From: Blautia sp.
Lineage (GTDB): Bacteria > Bacillota > Clostridia > Lachnospirales > Lachnospiraceae
Length of the DNA stretch: 64,000 bases
Assembly: GCA_017475035.1 (NCBI GenBank)
Contig: JAFVGK010000180.1
Span: 21,463-85,462 of the forward strand
Reading direction: 5' to 3'
The position numbers were made by a program, and so were the translations under genes. How positions within the stretch are numbered: position 1 is the stretch's first letter; the number at the start of each line of letters is the position of its first letter. Below the pieces are notes generated by a model. It had not been told where the DNA came from, made no database searches, and saw only the letters and a list, made by a program, of their open reading frames with translations. Shown here piece by piece: positions 52,429-60,697 of the stretch.

Positions 52429-53902
52429 AATATTTCGTCATCCGAAGACATTGAGTCAACATACAAAGCTTCGCTATGGGACGAAAATGCTGAGCCTGAG
52501 CCTGTTGCTTTGTCTGGGTCTGCCATGGATTTGTCAGGATGCTCAGGGTGCTGCTCTGGAGGCTGGCTGCATATGCGGCGATGACGAGCTGATGGTTCTG
52601 ATGGACGGTCTTGATCATGGCGTGATCTATGATAAACATCTGAATTATGTTATGGATGGTTCCATTACTTATTTCAGTCAACTGCCTGCTGGTGTGATCA
52701 GCAAGGATAATCTGGTTCTGTCATCTCATGACGGATATACGTACATTGTTGATCTGAGAACGATGGAAGAAATCAAAGGTTATGATAATAGATATTTCAG
52801 GCTTTCGCATAGTGAAGATTATATAGGTATTTATAATTTAAAGAAACATACCGCCCGCCTGGTTGACCGAAACGGAAAGGTTTTGGCAAAGCTGAAGCTT
52901 CATGATACCGAAGAGGATTACGACTGGACCGGGCATATGCATATTCTTTCGAAGGGGAAGTATATCGGATTTTTTGTCTCTGATTCGGGAAGCCTGAGAG
53001 GGGTGATCCGCGATAAGGCGAGCGAAAAGGAATGGAATTTTGAAGGCCTTGGCGGGTATCCGACTTTTATCGGGGATTACTTTTTTTTCTCCTACACCGC
53101 GGGAGGGACCTTACAGGGAAAGACGCTGGAATCGAATACCGTTTATGATATGGATGGAAACCGGAAGCTTGAAAATGTCCTGAGAAGCTTCGATGATCCT
53201 GCAAATAAGAGTATGGAGAACCGTCTTTACAATGAATATTCTTATAAGAACTATATCGTTGCCGAGTCGGAAGAAGGCTATGTCCTTTATGACGAGACCC
53301 TTAAGCAGGTCTGTGTATTGCCTGATTCATTATATCCGGACGAGATGAGCGTGAACAGTCTTGAGATATATGGCGGATGGATCAGGGGAATGGCTTATCC
53401 GGAGCTGGGAAACCGTATCTGCGATGGTTTTCTCCTTTTTGAGGGGCAAGAGAGTATCCCCTATGCCCACGAAGAAAACGATTGGTATTTCTGGGTGGAC
53501 GACAGGCTGGAAACCATAAAACTGGAAGAAGGCTTTGCTCCAAAAGAACTAAATGAAAAGCTTCTGATTGCGAGGAAGAAAAATGAGAAGAATGGAGGAA
53601 CACAGGCTCCTGAATGGCGTATATACCGACGGGAAGATCATACCTGTATTCTTTCTTCACCGCCAGGTTCCACAAATAATTTTCTGCGTTATGAGTTGAT
53701 AAAAGACGGAATCCTGTGCGGGAACGGGGGCAGTTATATCATATATGACGAAAACGGTCTGCAGACCTATGCGACAGATAAGATGGTATATCAGATCAGT
53801 CCGGGACTGTGTTACCACAAAAGGGGAATCTACACAGGCTTTATTGATCTGTATGGGAATTGGATCGCAAAGACGATCAGCAGCGGATTAGATGGCATGT
53901 AG
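52412..53902 (+). CDS. Secreted repeat protein with WG/propeller-like strands
   Basis: About 496 residues, family not recognised. Starting at ATG 52412, GGAGG is 9 nt upstream inside the previous gene; the first 25 residues then derive from repeat A6, followed by the hydrophobic SLSLLLCLGLPWICQ and a cleavage region. ATG 52487 (MLSLSLLL) is the alternative start. The mature part has recurring beta-strand units (VLMDGLDHGVIYDKHLNYVMDGS, LVDRNGKVLAKLKL, YDMDGNRKLENVLR, DLYGNWIAKTI) like WG repeats or a propeller. It overlaps the PstS-like gene and is probably its partner. Confidence 0.7.
   Translation: MYPFNKIFRHPKTLSQHTKLRYGTKMLSLSLLLCLGLPWICQDAQGAALEAGCICGDDELMVLMDGLDHGVIYDKHLNYVMDGSITYFSQLPAGVISKDNLVLSSHDGYTYIVDLRTMEEIKGYDNRYFRLSHSEDYIGIYNLKKHTARLVDRNGKVLAKLKLHDTEEDYDWTGHMHILSKGKYIGFFVSDSGSLRGVIRDKASEKEWNFEGLGGYPTFIGDYFFFSYTAGGTLQGKTLESNTVYDMDGNRKLENVLRSFDDPANKSMENRLYNEYSYKNYIVAESEEGYVLYDETLKQVCVLPDSLYPDEMSVNSLEIYGGWIRGMAYPELGNRICDGFLLFEGQESIPYAHEENDWYFWVDDRLETIKLEEGFAPKELNEKLLIARKKNEKNGGTQAPEWRIYRREDHTCILSSPPGSTNNFLRYELIKDGILCGNGGSYIIYDENGLQTYATDKMVYQISPGLCYHKRGIYTGFIDLYGNWIAKTISSGLDGM
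52436..52485 (+). repeat. Dispersed leader repeat A6, inside a coding region
   Basis: cgtcatccgaagacattgag, tcaacatacaa, AGC-ttc-GCT mini-hairpin and atgggacg. The ribosome site is degraded (gggacg). It is read in frame as RHPKTLSQHTKLRYGTK if translation starts at 52412. Confidence 0.7.
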
Positions 53903-53904
53903 AT

Positions 53905-53943
53905 ATGGTATACGCACGAATATACTACAGAAATATGCCGCTT
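53905..53943 (-). repeat. Dispersed repeat family C, fragment C5
   Basis: tatggtatacgcacgaat and atatgccgctt match the reverse of C1 and the plus strand of C2 with scattered changes. It begins 2 bp after the preceding stop. Confidence 0.55.
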
Positions 53944-53975
53944 ACTGAAAAAATGAATTTTTCTTTGGATAACAG

Positions 53976-54026
53976 AAGGGGAGGGTACCGGCAATTGCAG
54001 TCATTGCCGGCACTCTCCCCTTGTTT
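53976..54026. terminator. Bidirectional terminator between the repeat-protein and permease genes
   Basis: Stem aaggggagggt-ccggcaat / attgccgg-actctcccctt followed by gttta; it separates convergent genes. Confidence 0.82.
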
Positions 54027-54066
54027 ATGAGCTTTTTGTTGAATTTTCAGGTTCAGATACCGTTTT

Positions 54067-54897
54067 TTATTTGACAGAACCTGTGATTCCTTCCGCGAAC
54101 TGCTTCTGCAGAATGAAGAAAATAATGATCGTCGGCATGGAACAGAAGAGGACGCCCATCATCAGCATGCCGTAATCAACCGTATAACCGCCGGCAAGGT
54201 TGGCGATGAGCATCGGCATTGTCTGCGCACGGTTGTTGTTCATGACTACCTTTGGCCAGAGATAGGCGTTCCAGGAGTTCATGAAGGTGATAACAGCAGC
54301 TGCCGCATACGTGGATTTCATGATTGGCAGATAAATCTTAAAGAAGATCTTGAATTCACCTTCTCCGTCTATACGGGCGGCTTCCAGGACATCTACGGGG
54401 AAGTTCCTGGAGTTCTGCCGGAACATCATGATCATGAAAGGGGTGGATACAGAAGGCAGCAGGAAAGCCCAGACTGTGTTCAAAAGCCTGAGTCTTGATA
54501 CCATTTTAAATAATGGAATCAACGTTGCAACCTGAGGTACCATCATAGCGAGCAGAAGGATGGAAAAAAGCCGGTCCTTCGCTTTGTCATGATACAGTTC
54601 AAATCCATATCCGGCGAGGGAACAGATCAGAAGGCAGGCCAGGGTTGTGACGGTACTGTAAAGGAATGAATTTCCCAGGGAACCCCAGAGATTCTGATTT
54701 TGCAGAAGCTTCTGGAAATTTGCCGCTGCCTGATCGCCAAACCAGATCTTGCCCCGGGCCACATCTACGGTATTGTTGGTTGCGGCCGTGATCATCCAGA
54801 ACAGAGGAAAAACTGAGATCAGGGATACAATGGTCAGGAAAATATAAGCCGGGATCAGCTTTCGCTGAATATGGGAAACATTTCTCTTTTTAGTCAC
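54067..54897 (-). CDS. CUT1 sugar ABC transporter permease (MalG-like)
   Basis: About 276 residues, six helices. The ATPase-contact EAA loop is EAARIDGEGEFKIFFKIYLPIM, and the C-terminus ends EGITGSVK. GTG 54897 has AGGTGA 5 nt before it; GTG 54906 is an alternative start. It overlaps the end of the MalF-like gene. No ATPase gene is present nearby; such systems share an MsmX-type ATPase encoded elsewhere. Confidence 0.92.
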   Translation of the reverse strand: MTKKRNVSHIQRKLIPAYIFLTIVSLISVFPLFWMITAATNNTVDVARGKIWFGDQAAANFQKLLQNQNLWGSLGNSFLYSTVTTLACLLICSLAGYGFELYHDKAKDRLFSILLLAMMVPQVATLIPLFKMVSRLRLLNTVWAFLLPSVSTPFMIMMFRQNSRNFPVDVLEAARIDGEGEFKIFFKIYLPIMKSTYAAAAVITFMNSWNAYLWPKVVMNNNRAQTMPMLIANLAGGYTVDYGMLMMGVLFCSMPTIIIFFILQKQFAEGITGSVK

Positions 54898-55792
54898 GTG
54901 TATCACCTACTTTCAGATTGATCGCGGCAAGGATAGCCACCAGAATGAAGACAAAGAATGCCATGGCGGAGGCATATCCGAAATTGGCCACGCCTTGTCC
55001 AAAGGAATTGTTATAAATATAATGTGACATCGTGATCGTAGAGTTTGCGGGGCCGCCGCTGGTCAGGTTGACCGATTCGTCAAACAGCTGCAGCGTACCG
55101 TTGATGGACATGATGAAGGTCATGACGATGACCGGCTTCAATAACGGGACGGTGATGGACCAGAAGGTTTTCCATCCGTTCGCTCCGTCTATTTTAGCAG
55201 CCTCGTAGACAGAATATTCGATATTCTGCAGGCCTGCCAGATAAAAGACCATGTTATATCCTGTCCAGCGCCAGAGAAGCGCAAGGATGATGATCGCTTT
55301 TGCGCTGCCGGGGTTTCCCAGGAAATTATAGTTTTCACTGAAAATATGAAGCTTCACCAGAACGGAGTTCACCAGTCCCTGGGTCGCAAACATGGACTTA
55401 AAGATCAAAGCGTAGGAAACCAGTGAAGTCGCGCAGGGCAGGAAGACACAGGTACGAAACAGGCCTTTGAATTTCAGGTCTCTGTTGTTGAGCAGCTGTG
55501 CCAGAAGGATAGCCAGAATCAGCATGATCGGCACCTGGATGATCAGATATAAAAAGGTGTTGACCACGGAGGTACGGAACAGTTTATCCTGAAGCATACG
55601 CTGGTAATTAAAGATCAGAGGCTCCGCCCACTGCAGATTTGCTGAGGAACCTCTTTTAAAAGAGGTGATAAAAGCCTGGACCATGGGGTAGAAGCTCATG
55701 ATGAAGATTAATAACGTGGCAGGGGTCAGGAATGCCCAGCCTGCCGCACGTTGTTTCGCGAGAAGGCTCATGCCTTTTTTTTCTTTCTCCAA
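54890..55792 (-). CDS. CUT1 sugar ABC transporter permease (MalF-like)
   Basis: A 300-residue membrane protein with the N-terminal AAGWAFLTPATLLIFIMSFYPM and the EAA loop YEAAKIDGANGWKTFWSITVPLL. The TTG at 55792 has AAGG 8 nt upstream; ATG 55771 (MSLLAKQR) is the other possible start. It forms the membrane channel with the MalG-like protein and is downstream of the binding-protein gene across a terminator-like hairpin. Confidence 0.92.
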   Translation of the reverse strand: MEKEKKGMSLLAKQRAAGWAFLTPATLLIFIMSFYPMVQAFITSFKRGSSANLQWAEPLIFNYQRMLQDKLFRTSVVNTFLYLIIQVPIMLILAILLAQLLNNRDLKFKGLFRTCVFLPCATSLVSYALIFKSMFATQGLVNSVLVKLHIFSENYNFLGNPGSAKAIIILALLWRWTGYNMVFYLAGLQNIEYSVYEAAKIDGANGWKTFWSITVPLLKPVIVMTFIMSINGTLQLFDESVNLTSGGPANSTITMSHYIYNNSFGQGVANFGYASAMAFFVFILVAILAAINLKVGDTRD

Positions 55793-55994
55793 AATGAATA
55801 CCTTGCTATGAAATAGCTTTTCCTTTCTTTTTATCCTGAAAAGACAAAACGCCCGCGTTTTGAGTCTTATACCACTCTGAATTTATACCCGGCAGCATGA
55901 TCGGATTCATTGCGTCCACGTGTAAACGCCGCGGGAGCTGTTGTATCGGTCACGTAAGTGACCGCACAGGTCGAAATTCCTGCAAAGATTATAA

Positions 55995-56040
55995 CAAAAA
56001 GAAACGAGCAGACCCGCCCATGAGGGAAGGGCCTGCTCGT
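55995..56040 (-). terminator. Terminator after the sugar-binding-protein gene
   Basis: On the minus strand, stem acgagcag-gcccttccc region / tgctcgt (56040-56004) is followed by ttctttttg. It lies between the binding-protein gene and the permease genes, so partial read-through could lower permease expression. Confidence 0.7.
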
Positions 56041-56059
56041 TGGTCTTTTTTATGAACCG

Positions 56060-56165
56060 TTTATAGTATGCACACGAATTTACTGCGGAATCATGCTGCT
56101 TGCAGCAGCATCAATCCGGCGCAGCAAACGAATCAAAATGCAAGCATTTTATCCGTATACTATAA
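56060..56165 (-). repeat. Dispersed repeat family C, copy C2
   Basis: On the minus strand it starts directly after the binding-protein stop (tatagtatacgg), then aaatgcttgcattttgattc, gctgcgccgg, a gctgctgcaagcagc hairpin and gtgtgcatactata. It matches C1 along its whole length with scattered substitutions. Confidence 0.78.
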
Positions 56166-57440
56166 TTATCCTTCCATTGCGAAGTTCAGCTGATCCTCGG
56201 CGTCTTTGAGGGCGGACTCAACATCTGTGCCCATCAGAGCCTGCTGAATCGCGGAGGCAACATACTGACGGCAGGTATAATGGAAGTCGTTCTGCTCTAC
56301 GACAGGAACATTCGCGCCCATCTCCACGATCTTGGCATAGATCGGCTGATCGTTGAAGTAAGGAACGCCTTCCTGATAAACTTCAGACTGGCCTGCGGAG
56401 ATGGAGCAGGTGATAACGCCGCCGTTGCGCAGAGCATCGTCATAGGTAGCAAAGCTGCCTGCGCCGAAGGTCTTTGCAAGGAAATCCTTCGCAAGCTCAG
56501 GATTCTTGCAGTTGGAGGTGACATAGAGAGAGGAACCGCCGTTAGCGGCATAACCCTCGCCGCCTTCGAGAGTAGGCATAGAGGTAATCTCCCACTTTCC
56601 GCTGTTTTCCGCAACCTGTTCGATGGTGGGGATGATCCAGTTTCCGTTCATGACGCCGGCAACCATGTCGCCTACGATGGTCTGATCGGTATAATCGGAC
56701 CAGTCATTCGCAAGGTAAAGAACGTTGTTCTGAGCCATCTCTACGATCTTGGAGATGACAGCGACCATCTTTTCATTCTCGGTGATGAAGGGCTTGCCAT
56801 CCTTAAACTGGGAGATACCTTCTGCCTGAAGCATCATATAAGGAAGGTCATTTCCGTCGCCGTCCGTGGAGAGGAGATATTTTCCGGTAGTTTCATAGAC
56901 TTTTTTGCCGATCTCGATGAACTGATCCCAGGAGATACCGGTAACATCCTCAAGGGTATAGCCGGCTTCTTCCAGAAGGTCGATACGATACGCGAAAATG
57001 ACAGTGCCGTTATCTACCGGTACGCCATAATGTACGCCGTCGATCGTAGAGTAGGAGAGCTTCTCTTCTCCGAAATCAGACCAGTCGATCCCGGCATCGT
57101 CGATATTGATCCATGCATCCGGATAATCCGCTACATAGCGCTGGATATAATGATCCTGGAAAAGAACGATATCCGGAAGATTGGAATAATCACCTGAAGA
57201 GCCGGCTGTCGTAATGGCATTTTCTACGTCCTGCGACTGAGACTGCTCAATGATCTCCAGATTGAAATCCGGGTTGACATTTGCCTTGTAGTCTGCTGCT
57301 GCGGCTTCGAGAGCAGGGATGTTAAAGTTTTTGTCCCATGCGGCAACAGAAACCGTGTTTTCATCTGCAGCCATGGCAGCGCAGGTCATCAATGCGGCAG
57401 CCATCGCGCCGGCGAAGACAGTGAGAATTTTCCTGTTCAT
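56166..57440 (-). CDS. Sugar ABC transporter substrate-binding protein
   Basis: A 424-residue family 1 solute-binding protein. The signal peptide is MNRKILTVFAGAMAAALMT then CAAMA-ADEN; the Cys is not in a good lipobox, so ordinary cleavage after AMA is likelier. The mature start VSVAAWDKNFNIPALEAAAADY and the MMLQAEGIS, NGNWIIPTI and GSSLYVTSNCKNPELAKDF segments are typical. It delivers a mono- or oligosaccharide to the two permeases downstream. AAGGAGG precedes ATG 57440. Confidence 0.92.
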   Translation of the reverse strand: MNRKILTVFAGAMAAALMTCAAMAADENTVSVAAWDKNFNIPALEAAAADYKANVNPDFNLEIIEQSQSQDVENAITTAGSSGDYSNLPDIVLFQDHYIQRYVADYPDAWINIDDAGIDWSDFGEEKLSYSTIDGVHYGVPVDNGTVIFAYRIDLLEEAGYTLEDVTGISWDQFIEIGKKVYETTGKYLLSTDGDGNDLPYMMLQAEGISQFKDGKPFITENEKMVAVISKIVEMAQNNVLYLANDWSDYTDQTIVGDMVAGVMNGNWIIPTIEQVAENSGKWEITSMPTLEGGEGYAANGGSSLYVTSNCKNPELAKDFLAKTFGAGSFATYDDALRNGGVITCSISAGQSEVYQEGVPYFNDQPIYAKIVEMGANVPVVEQNDFHYTCRQYVASAIQQALMGTDVESALKDAEDQLNFAMEG

Positions 57441-57514
57441 GAAAAACTTCCTCCTTAGTAAACGGTTGTGCAAAACGCCGAAACGCTTTGCGCTTGTGAA
57501 TGGTTTCTGCCGTC

Positions 57515-57544
57515 ATTATAACAGTGGGGGATTACATTTGTCAA
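57515..57544 (-). promoter_or_regulatory. Promoter of the sugar ABC operon, with operator-like site
   Basis: On the minus strand TTGACA (57544-57539) and TATAAT (57520-57515), spacer 18 bp. Just downstream, gcgcaaagcgtttcggcg (near 57475-57495) resembles a LacI/CcpA-type half-palindrome around a central CG and may be an operator. Confidence 0.75.
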
Positions 57545-57719
57545 GGGGAACGTCCCTGACACTTCCATATCGGATGGACCCTGATTGTTGTTTGCGGGAT
57601 GATTATCTGCAGTTTCGATACATTCGATGACGAAAACAGAACCGGTCTCCCTTGACGTAAAATATGAGGTATTATAAAATATTTACAAGACCTTTGATAC
57701 CAGAGTCATAAAAGAGACT

Positions 57720-57804
57720 GATTTTGCTGCTTCGGCTGCCCGACTGCCGAAGCAGCAGGATCGTAATCCGAAGACATTGAGGCAGCCTGAAAACTGTGTT
57801 TAAG
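57720..57804 (+). repeat. Dispersed leader repeat, family A, copy A3
   Basis: Hairpin of about 17 bp (gattttgctgcttcggc with gccgaagcagcaggatc, keeping pairing through G.U), then cgtaatccgaagacattgag, AAAC-tgt-GTTT mini-hairpin; the ribosome site after it has decayed. Confidence 0.75.
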
Positions 57805-57846
57805 AAAAAAAGTGGGAAAGATTCCCGGAAGGATGGGCAGAGTGTA

Positions 57847-60003
57847 ATGATAATAAAGATGAAGCTGTGGGCTTTGGCAGGGATCCTGATTTCGGCGGTT
57901 TTACCTTTGGGCGTACAGGCACAGGAAGAACAGGCAGCTTATGTCAGGATTTCCGATATTCTGGATGCGGAAAGAAATATCATAGAGGAGAGGTATCTGG
58001 ACGAAGAAGGGAATCCTGTAATGGGAGAAGAAGGATATGCTTCTTTTAAAAAAGAGTATGATGAGGCCGGAAGAGAGACAAAGATCTCTTATTATGACAT
58101 AGAAGGAAAACCGGCTGCCCCCAGAAAGCTGGGATACGCGATTGTCACGAAACGCTATGATGAAGAGGGCAGACTGATCTCCGAGTCCTATTTCGGTGAA
58201 GATACAATGTCTCTTGCAGATCAGGGACATCCCTCCCACGAGTGGATTTATGACGGAAAAGGCCGCATCATACGGGAATTTTATCGAAACGGGGCCGGTG
58301 AACCTTGCATGAATCCGGAAAAGGGTTATGCAGCGCTTGACCGAACCTATGATGAAAGAGGCTTTGAGACGGATATCAGATATTATGATGAATATCTGGC
58401 ACCGGTATCAGTCAACGGTGCCGGACATATATCAAGGGAGTATGATGAATCCGGAAAGATCATAAGTGAGCGGATGTATCTGGTTCAGGAAGAGCTGATT
58501 TCTGAGATAAGAGATTCTGACGGCGGGGAAGAAAAACAGGGGGAGGAAGGCCTGCTGCCGCCTGAAAGTTCCGGTATCGCAGAGACTCAGGGAATGGAAC
58601 CAGAGATTCCTGAGACGGACAAATCTGAGGCGGATGAGGAAAGCCATGAGGCGGTTATAAGTCCGGCGTCATCCCGGGAGGTTCGATTTACCCGGGGAAG
58701 CGTGAACATTGTAACGTCCTCCTCATTCAAAACCATGTCAGACTGGCTGTCCGGCCATGAAAACCTGGAAGGAGAAGAGTTCTCAAATGCCCTTGCGGAA
58801 GCCTGCGGTACGATGGAAGACTTTACATTGCGGGCTGTGGATCAGCTCTGCCTTCTGGCGAGAGAATCTTCGGATACGGTGATCGTATATGTTTCTCATC
58901 GTTTTGCTTATGCTTCAAAAAGACAGCTTCAGGAGCTGATTCCCGCGGATGTCTGTGACTGTGGACAGCTTCCCGTGATAGCTGATTACCGCAGCCTTAC
59001 CCTCGGCATGACAGGAGAAGATGTGGCTTTGACACAAAAAGGCCTGATCCTGTTAGGATATCTGGACGGGGAGGCAGACGGGATCTATGGAGAACAGAGT
59101 GTGAGCGCCGTGAAAGCGTTTCAGCAAAGGGAGGGCTTCAATGAAGACGGGATTGCGACTGGCGTTCAGCAGCTTCTGATCCAGGTCATGGCAGAAAGCG
59201 CAGACCGTCTTTCGGATCAGGCCGAATCAGAAAGCGCCGGGCAGTTATCGGATCAGGCCGGGTCGGAAAGTGCCGGGCAGATACCGGATCAGGCCGAGTC
59301 AGAAAGCGCCCGACAGCTTTTGAATGAGCCCGATCCGGAAGGCGCCAGCCGGCTTTCGAATGAAGCCGAGCCGGAAAGCGCCGGGCAGATTTCGGATCAG
59401 GCCGAATCAGAGAGTACACAACAGGATCCTGATGCAGATTCTGAGAAAATGGACGCTCTGATTTCAGAGAGATTTTCCGATATTGCCGGAAAAACGGATC
59501 TTGATCTGGCAGCATTTCTTGACTATCCCTGGGCTGGAAAATTCGATGGCGAATCGGGAATCGGAATCATCAGCAATGGTTACCAGCTTACGGTTTCCCA
59601 GGGAAGCTCAGAATCAGACAGACTTGATACGACAGCCGCGTTTGATCTGCTCCTGGAAGAAGCAGATGAGACGGAAGGAAAAATAACGGCTGTGCCGATC
59701 ATAAACATTACAAGCCGTGGTTCCTTCCTCCCTGATAATAAAGAAGTATCGATTGTAAGCAAAGAGGCATCCTTTCCGTTGGAGATCATTACCTCAGGTA
59801 ATGACCAGACAGAAGCTTCCGTCTTAACGGAAACATTTATCGTCAGACTGGATCAGGCTTCTGCCGAGGAGGTATTACGCAGCGGAAACACTCCGGACAC
59901 TGTAAAATTAGTTCTGTCCGGCGGAGCCGCGATTGAAATTCCGCTGAATGACGGTGGATTAAGAAAGACGCTGGAAGCATATCAGACTGCCGGGGTATTT
60001 TAA
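57847..60003 (+). CDS. Secreted modular protein: YD-like repeats, PG-binding domain, tandem linker
   Basis: A 718-residue exported protein. The signal peptide is KMKLWALAGILISAVLPLG with a VQA-QEE site. Residues 30-205 hold four or five YD/RHS-like units (YDEAGRETKISYYD, YDEEGRLISESYF, YDGKGRIIREFY, YDERGFETDIRYYD). A peptidoglycan_binding_1 domain is at about 383-440 (LTLGMTGEDVALTQKGLILLGYLDGEADGIYG). About six 12-residue units (QAESESAGQLSD type) follow at 450-530, then a beta-rich C-terminal domain. ATG 57847 is chosen for the signal peptide; the frame is open from GTG 57796. It probably sits in the wall. Confidence 0.75.
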   Translation: MIIKMKLWALAGILISAVLPLGVQAQEEQAAYVRISDILDAERNIIEERYLDEEGNPVMGEEGYASFKKEYDEAGRETKISYYDIEGKPAAPRKLGYAIVTKRYDEEGRLISESYFGEDTMSLADQGHPSHEWIYDGKGRIIREFYRNGAGEPCMNPEKGYAALDRTYDERGFETDIRYYDEYLAPVSVNGAGHISREYDESGKIISERMYLVQEELISEIRDSDGGEEKQGEEGLLPPESSGIAETQGMEPEIPETDKSEADEESHEAVISPASSREVRFTRGSVNIVTSSSFKTMSDWLSGHENLEGEEFSNALAEACGTMEDFTLRAVDQLCLLARESSDTVIVYVSHRFAYASKRQLQELIPADVCDCGQLPVIADYRSLTLGMTGEDVALTQKGLILLGYLDGEADGIYGEQSVSAVKAFQQREGFNEDGIATGVQQLLIQVMAESADRLSDQAESESAGQLSDQAGSESAGQIPDQAESESARQLLNEPDPEGASRLSNEAEPESAGQISDQAESESTQQDPDADSEKMDALISERFSDIAGKTDLDLAAFLDYPWAGKFDGESGIGIISNGYQLTVSQGSSESDRLDTTAAFDLLLEEADETEGKITAVPIINITSRGSFLPDNKEVSIVSKEASFPLEIITSGNDQTEASVLTETFIVRLDQASAEEVLRSGNTPDTVKLVLSGGAAIEIPLNDGGLRKTLEAYQTAGVF
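59214..59430 (+). repeat. In-frame 36-bp tandem repeat
   Basis: About six units of 36 bp beginning gatcaggccgaatcagaaag encode a 12-residue Ser/Glu/Gln-rich unit. Units differ by a few bases, so the array is older than the one at 12010. Confidence 0.8.
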
Positions 60004-60154
60004 AGGCTTATGAGTCCATGACCAAAACCCGGTCTGAGTAATCGCTTTGCGAAAATATTTTTTTTCTGAATACCATAAAACTGTCCGGTCTCATTCGTAT
60101 CATTGACAGAAGAGAGACACGGTACCGTCTCATATCTTTTCACGGAGGAACATC

Positions 60155-60697
60155 ATGGACAACATGCAGTTTGCCTCATGCATGGAGCGGATGAGGCAGG
60201 GAGACAGGGAGGCGCTGAAAGCGATCTATGATGCCTATGCTCCCTACTTATATCACCTGATACTGGGCATCGTCCTATCCAAAGAGGATGCCGAAGACCT
60301 CACGAGTGAATGCTTTCTCAAAATCTGGCAGATGGCAGGACGCTTTGATTCTGAAAAAAGCCATAAGGCATGGATCTGTGTTATGGCGAGAAACCTGGCA
60401 TTTGACTTTTTGCGCAGGAGGCGCAGAGAGATACCGTCAGGAGACAGCCAGGAGCTGTCTCTTGAACGACCGGAGTTTCAGGATGAAGGTGGATACGAAG
60501 AGGTTCTGTCAAATATTTCCATAGAAGACGCGCTTTCCCGATTAAGTGCGTCCGAGAGGGAAATCGTTCATCTGAAAGTAGTTGGCGAGCTTACATTTAG
60601 AGAGATTTCAGATATCCTGAATGTTCCTATGGGCACAGTTACATGGAGATATCGTCAGGCTGTCGGCAAGCTGAGGAGGTGCGGCTATGAAGCGTGA
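60155..60697 (+). CDS. ECF-type RNA polymerase sigma factor
   Basis: A 180-residue sigma-70 family protein with region 2 (LYHLILGIVLSKEDAEDLTSECFLKIW and AWICVMARNLAFDFLRRRRR) and region 4 (LSASEREIVHLKVVGELTFREISDILNVPMGTVTWRY). Regions 1 and 3 are absent, as in ECF factors. It overlaps the next gene by 11 bp. ACGGAGGA precedes the ATG. It should direct RNA polymerase to a small envelope-related regulon, perhaps including this locus. Confidence 0.92.
   Translation: MDNMQFASCMERMRQGDREALKAIYDAYAPYLYHLILGIVLSKEDAEDLTSECFLKIWQMAGRFDSEKSHKAWICVMARNLAFDFLRRRRREIPSGDSQELSLERPEFQDEGGYEEVLSNISIEDALSRLSASEREIVHLKVVGELTFREISDILNVPMGTVTWRYRQAVGKLRRCGYEA

Larger units (their letters stand above)
55793..56165. 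other. Gene-free stretch of 373 bp inside the sugar ABC locus
   Basis: Contains the hairpin at 56004-56040 and repeat C2 (56060-56165). The 55800-55990 part shows nothing recognisable. Confidence 0.6.

Noticed and set aside
56280-57197. 305-codon plus-strand open frame opposite the sugar-binding-protein gene
   Set aside because: Antisense shadow of a clear binding protein; no start signal.
59214-59430. Tandem units considered as CRISPR or variable-number intergenic repeat
   Set aside because: They are contiguous, in frame and encode a Ser/Glu-rich linker.
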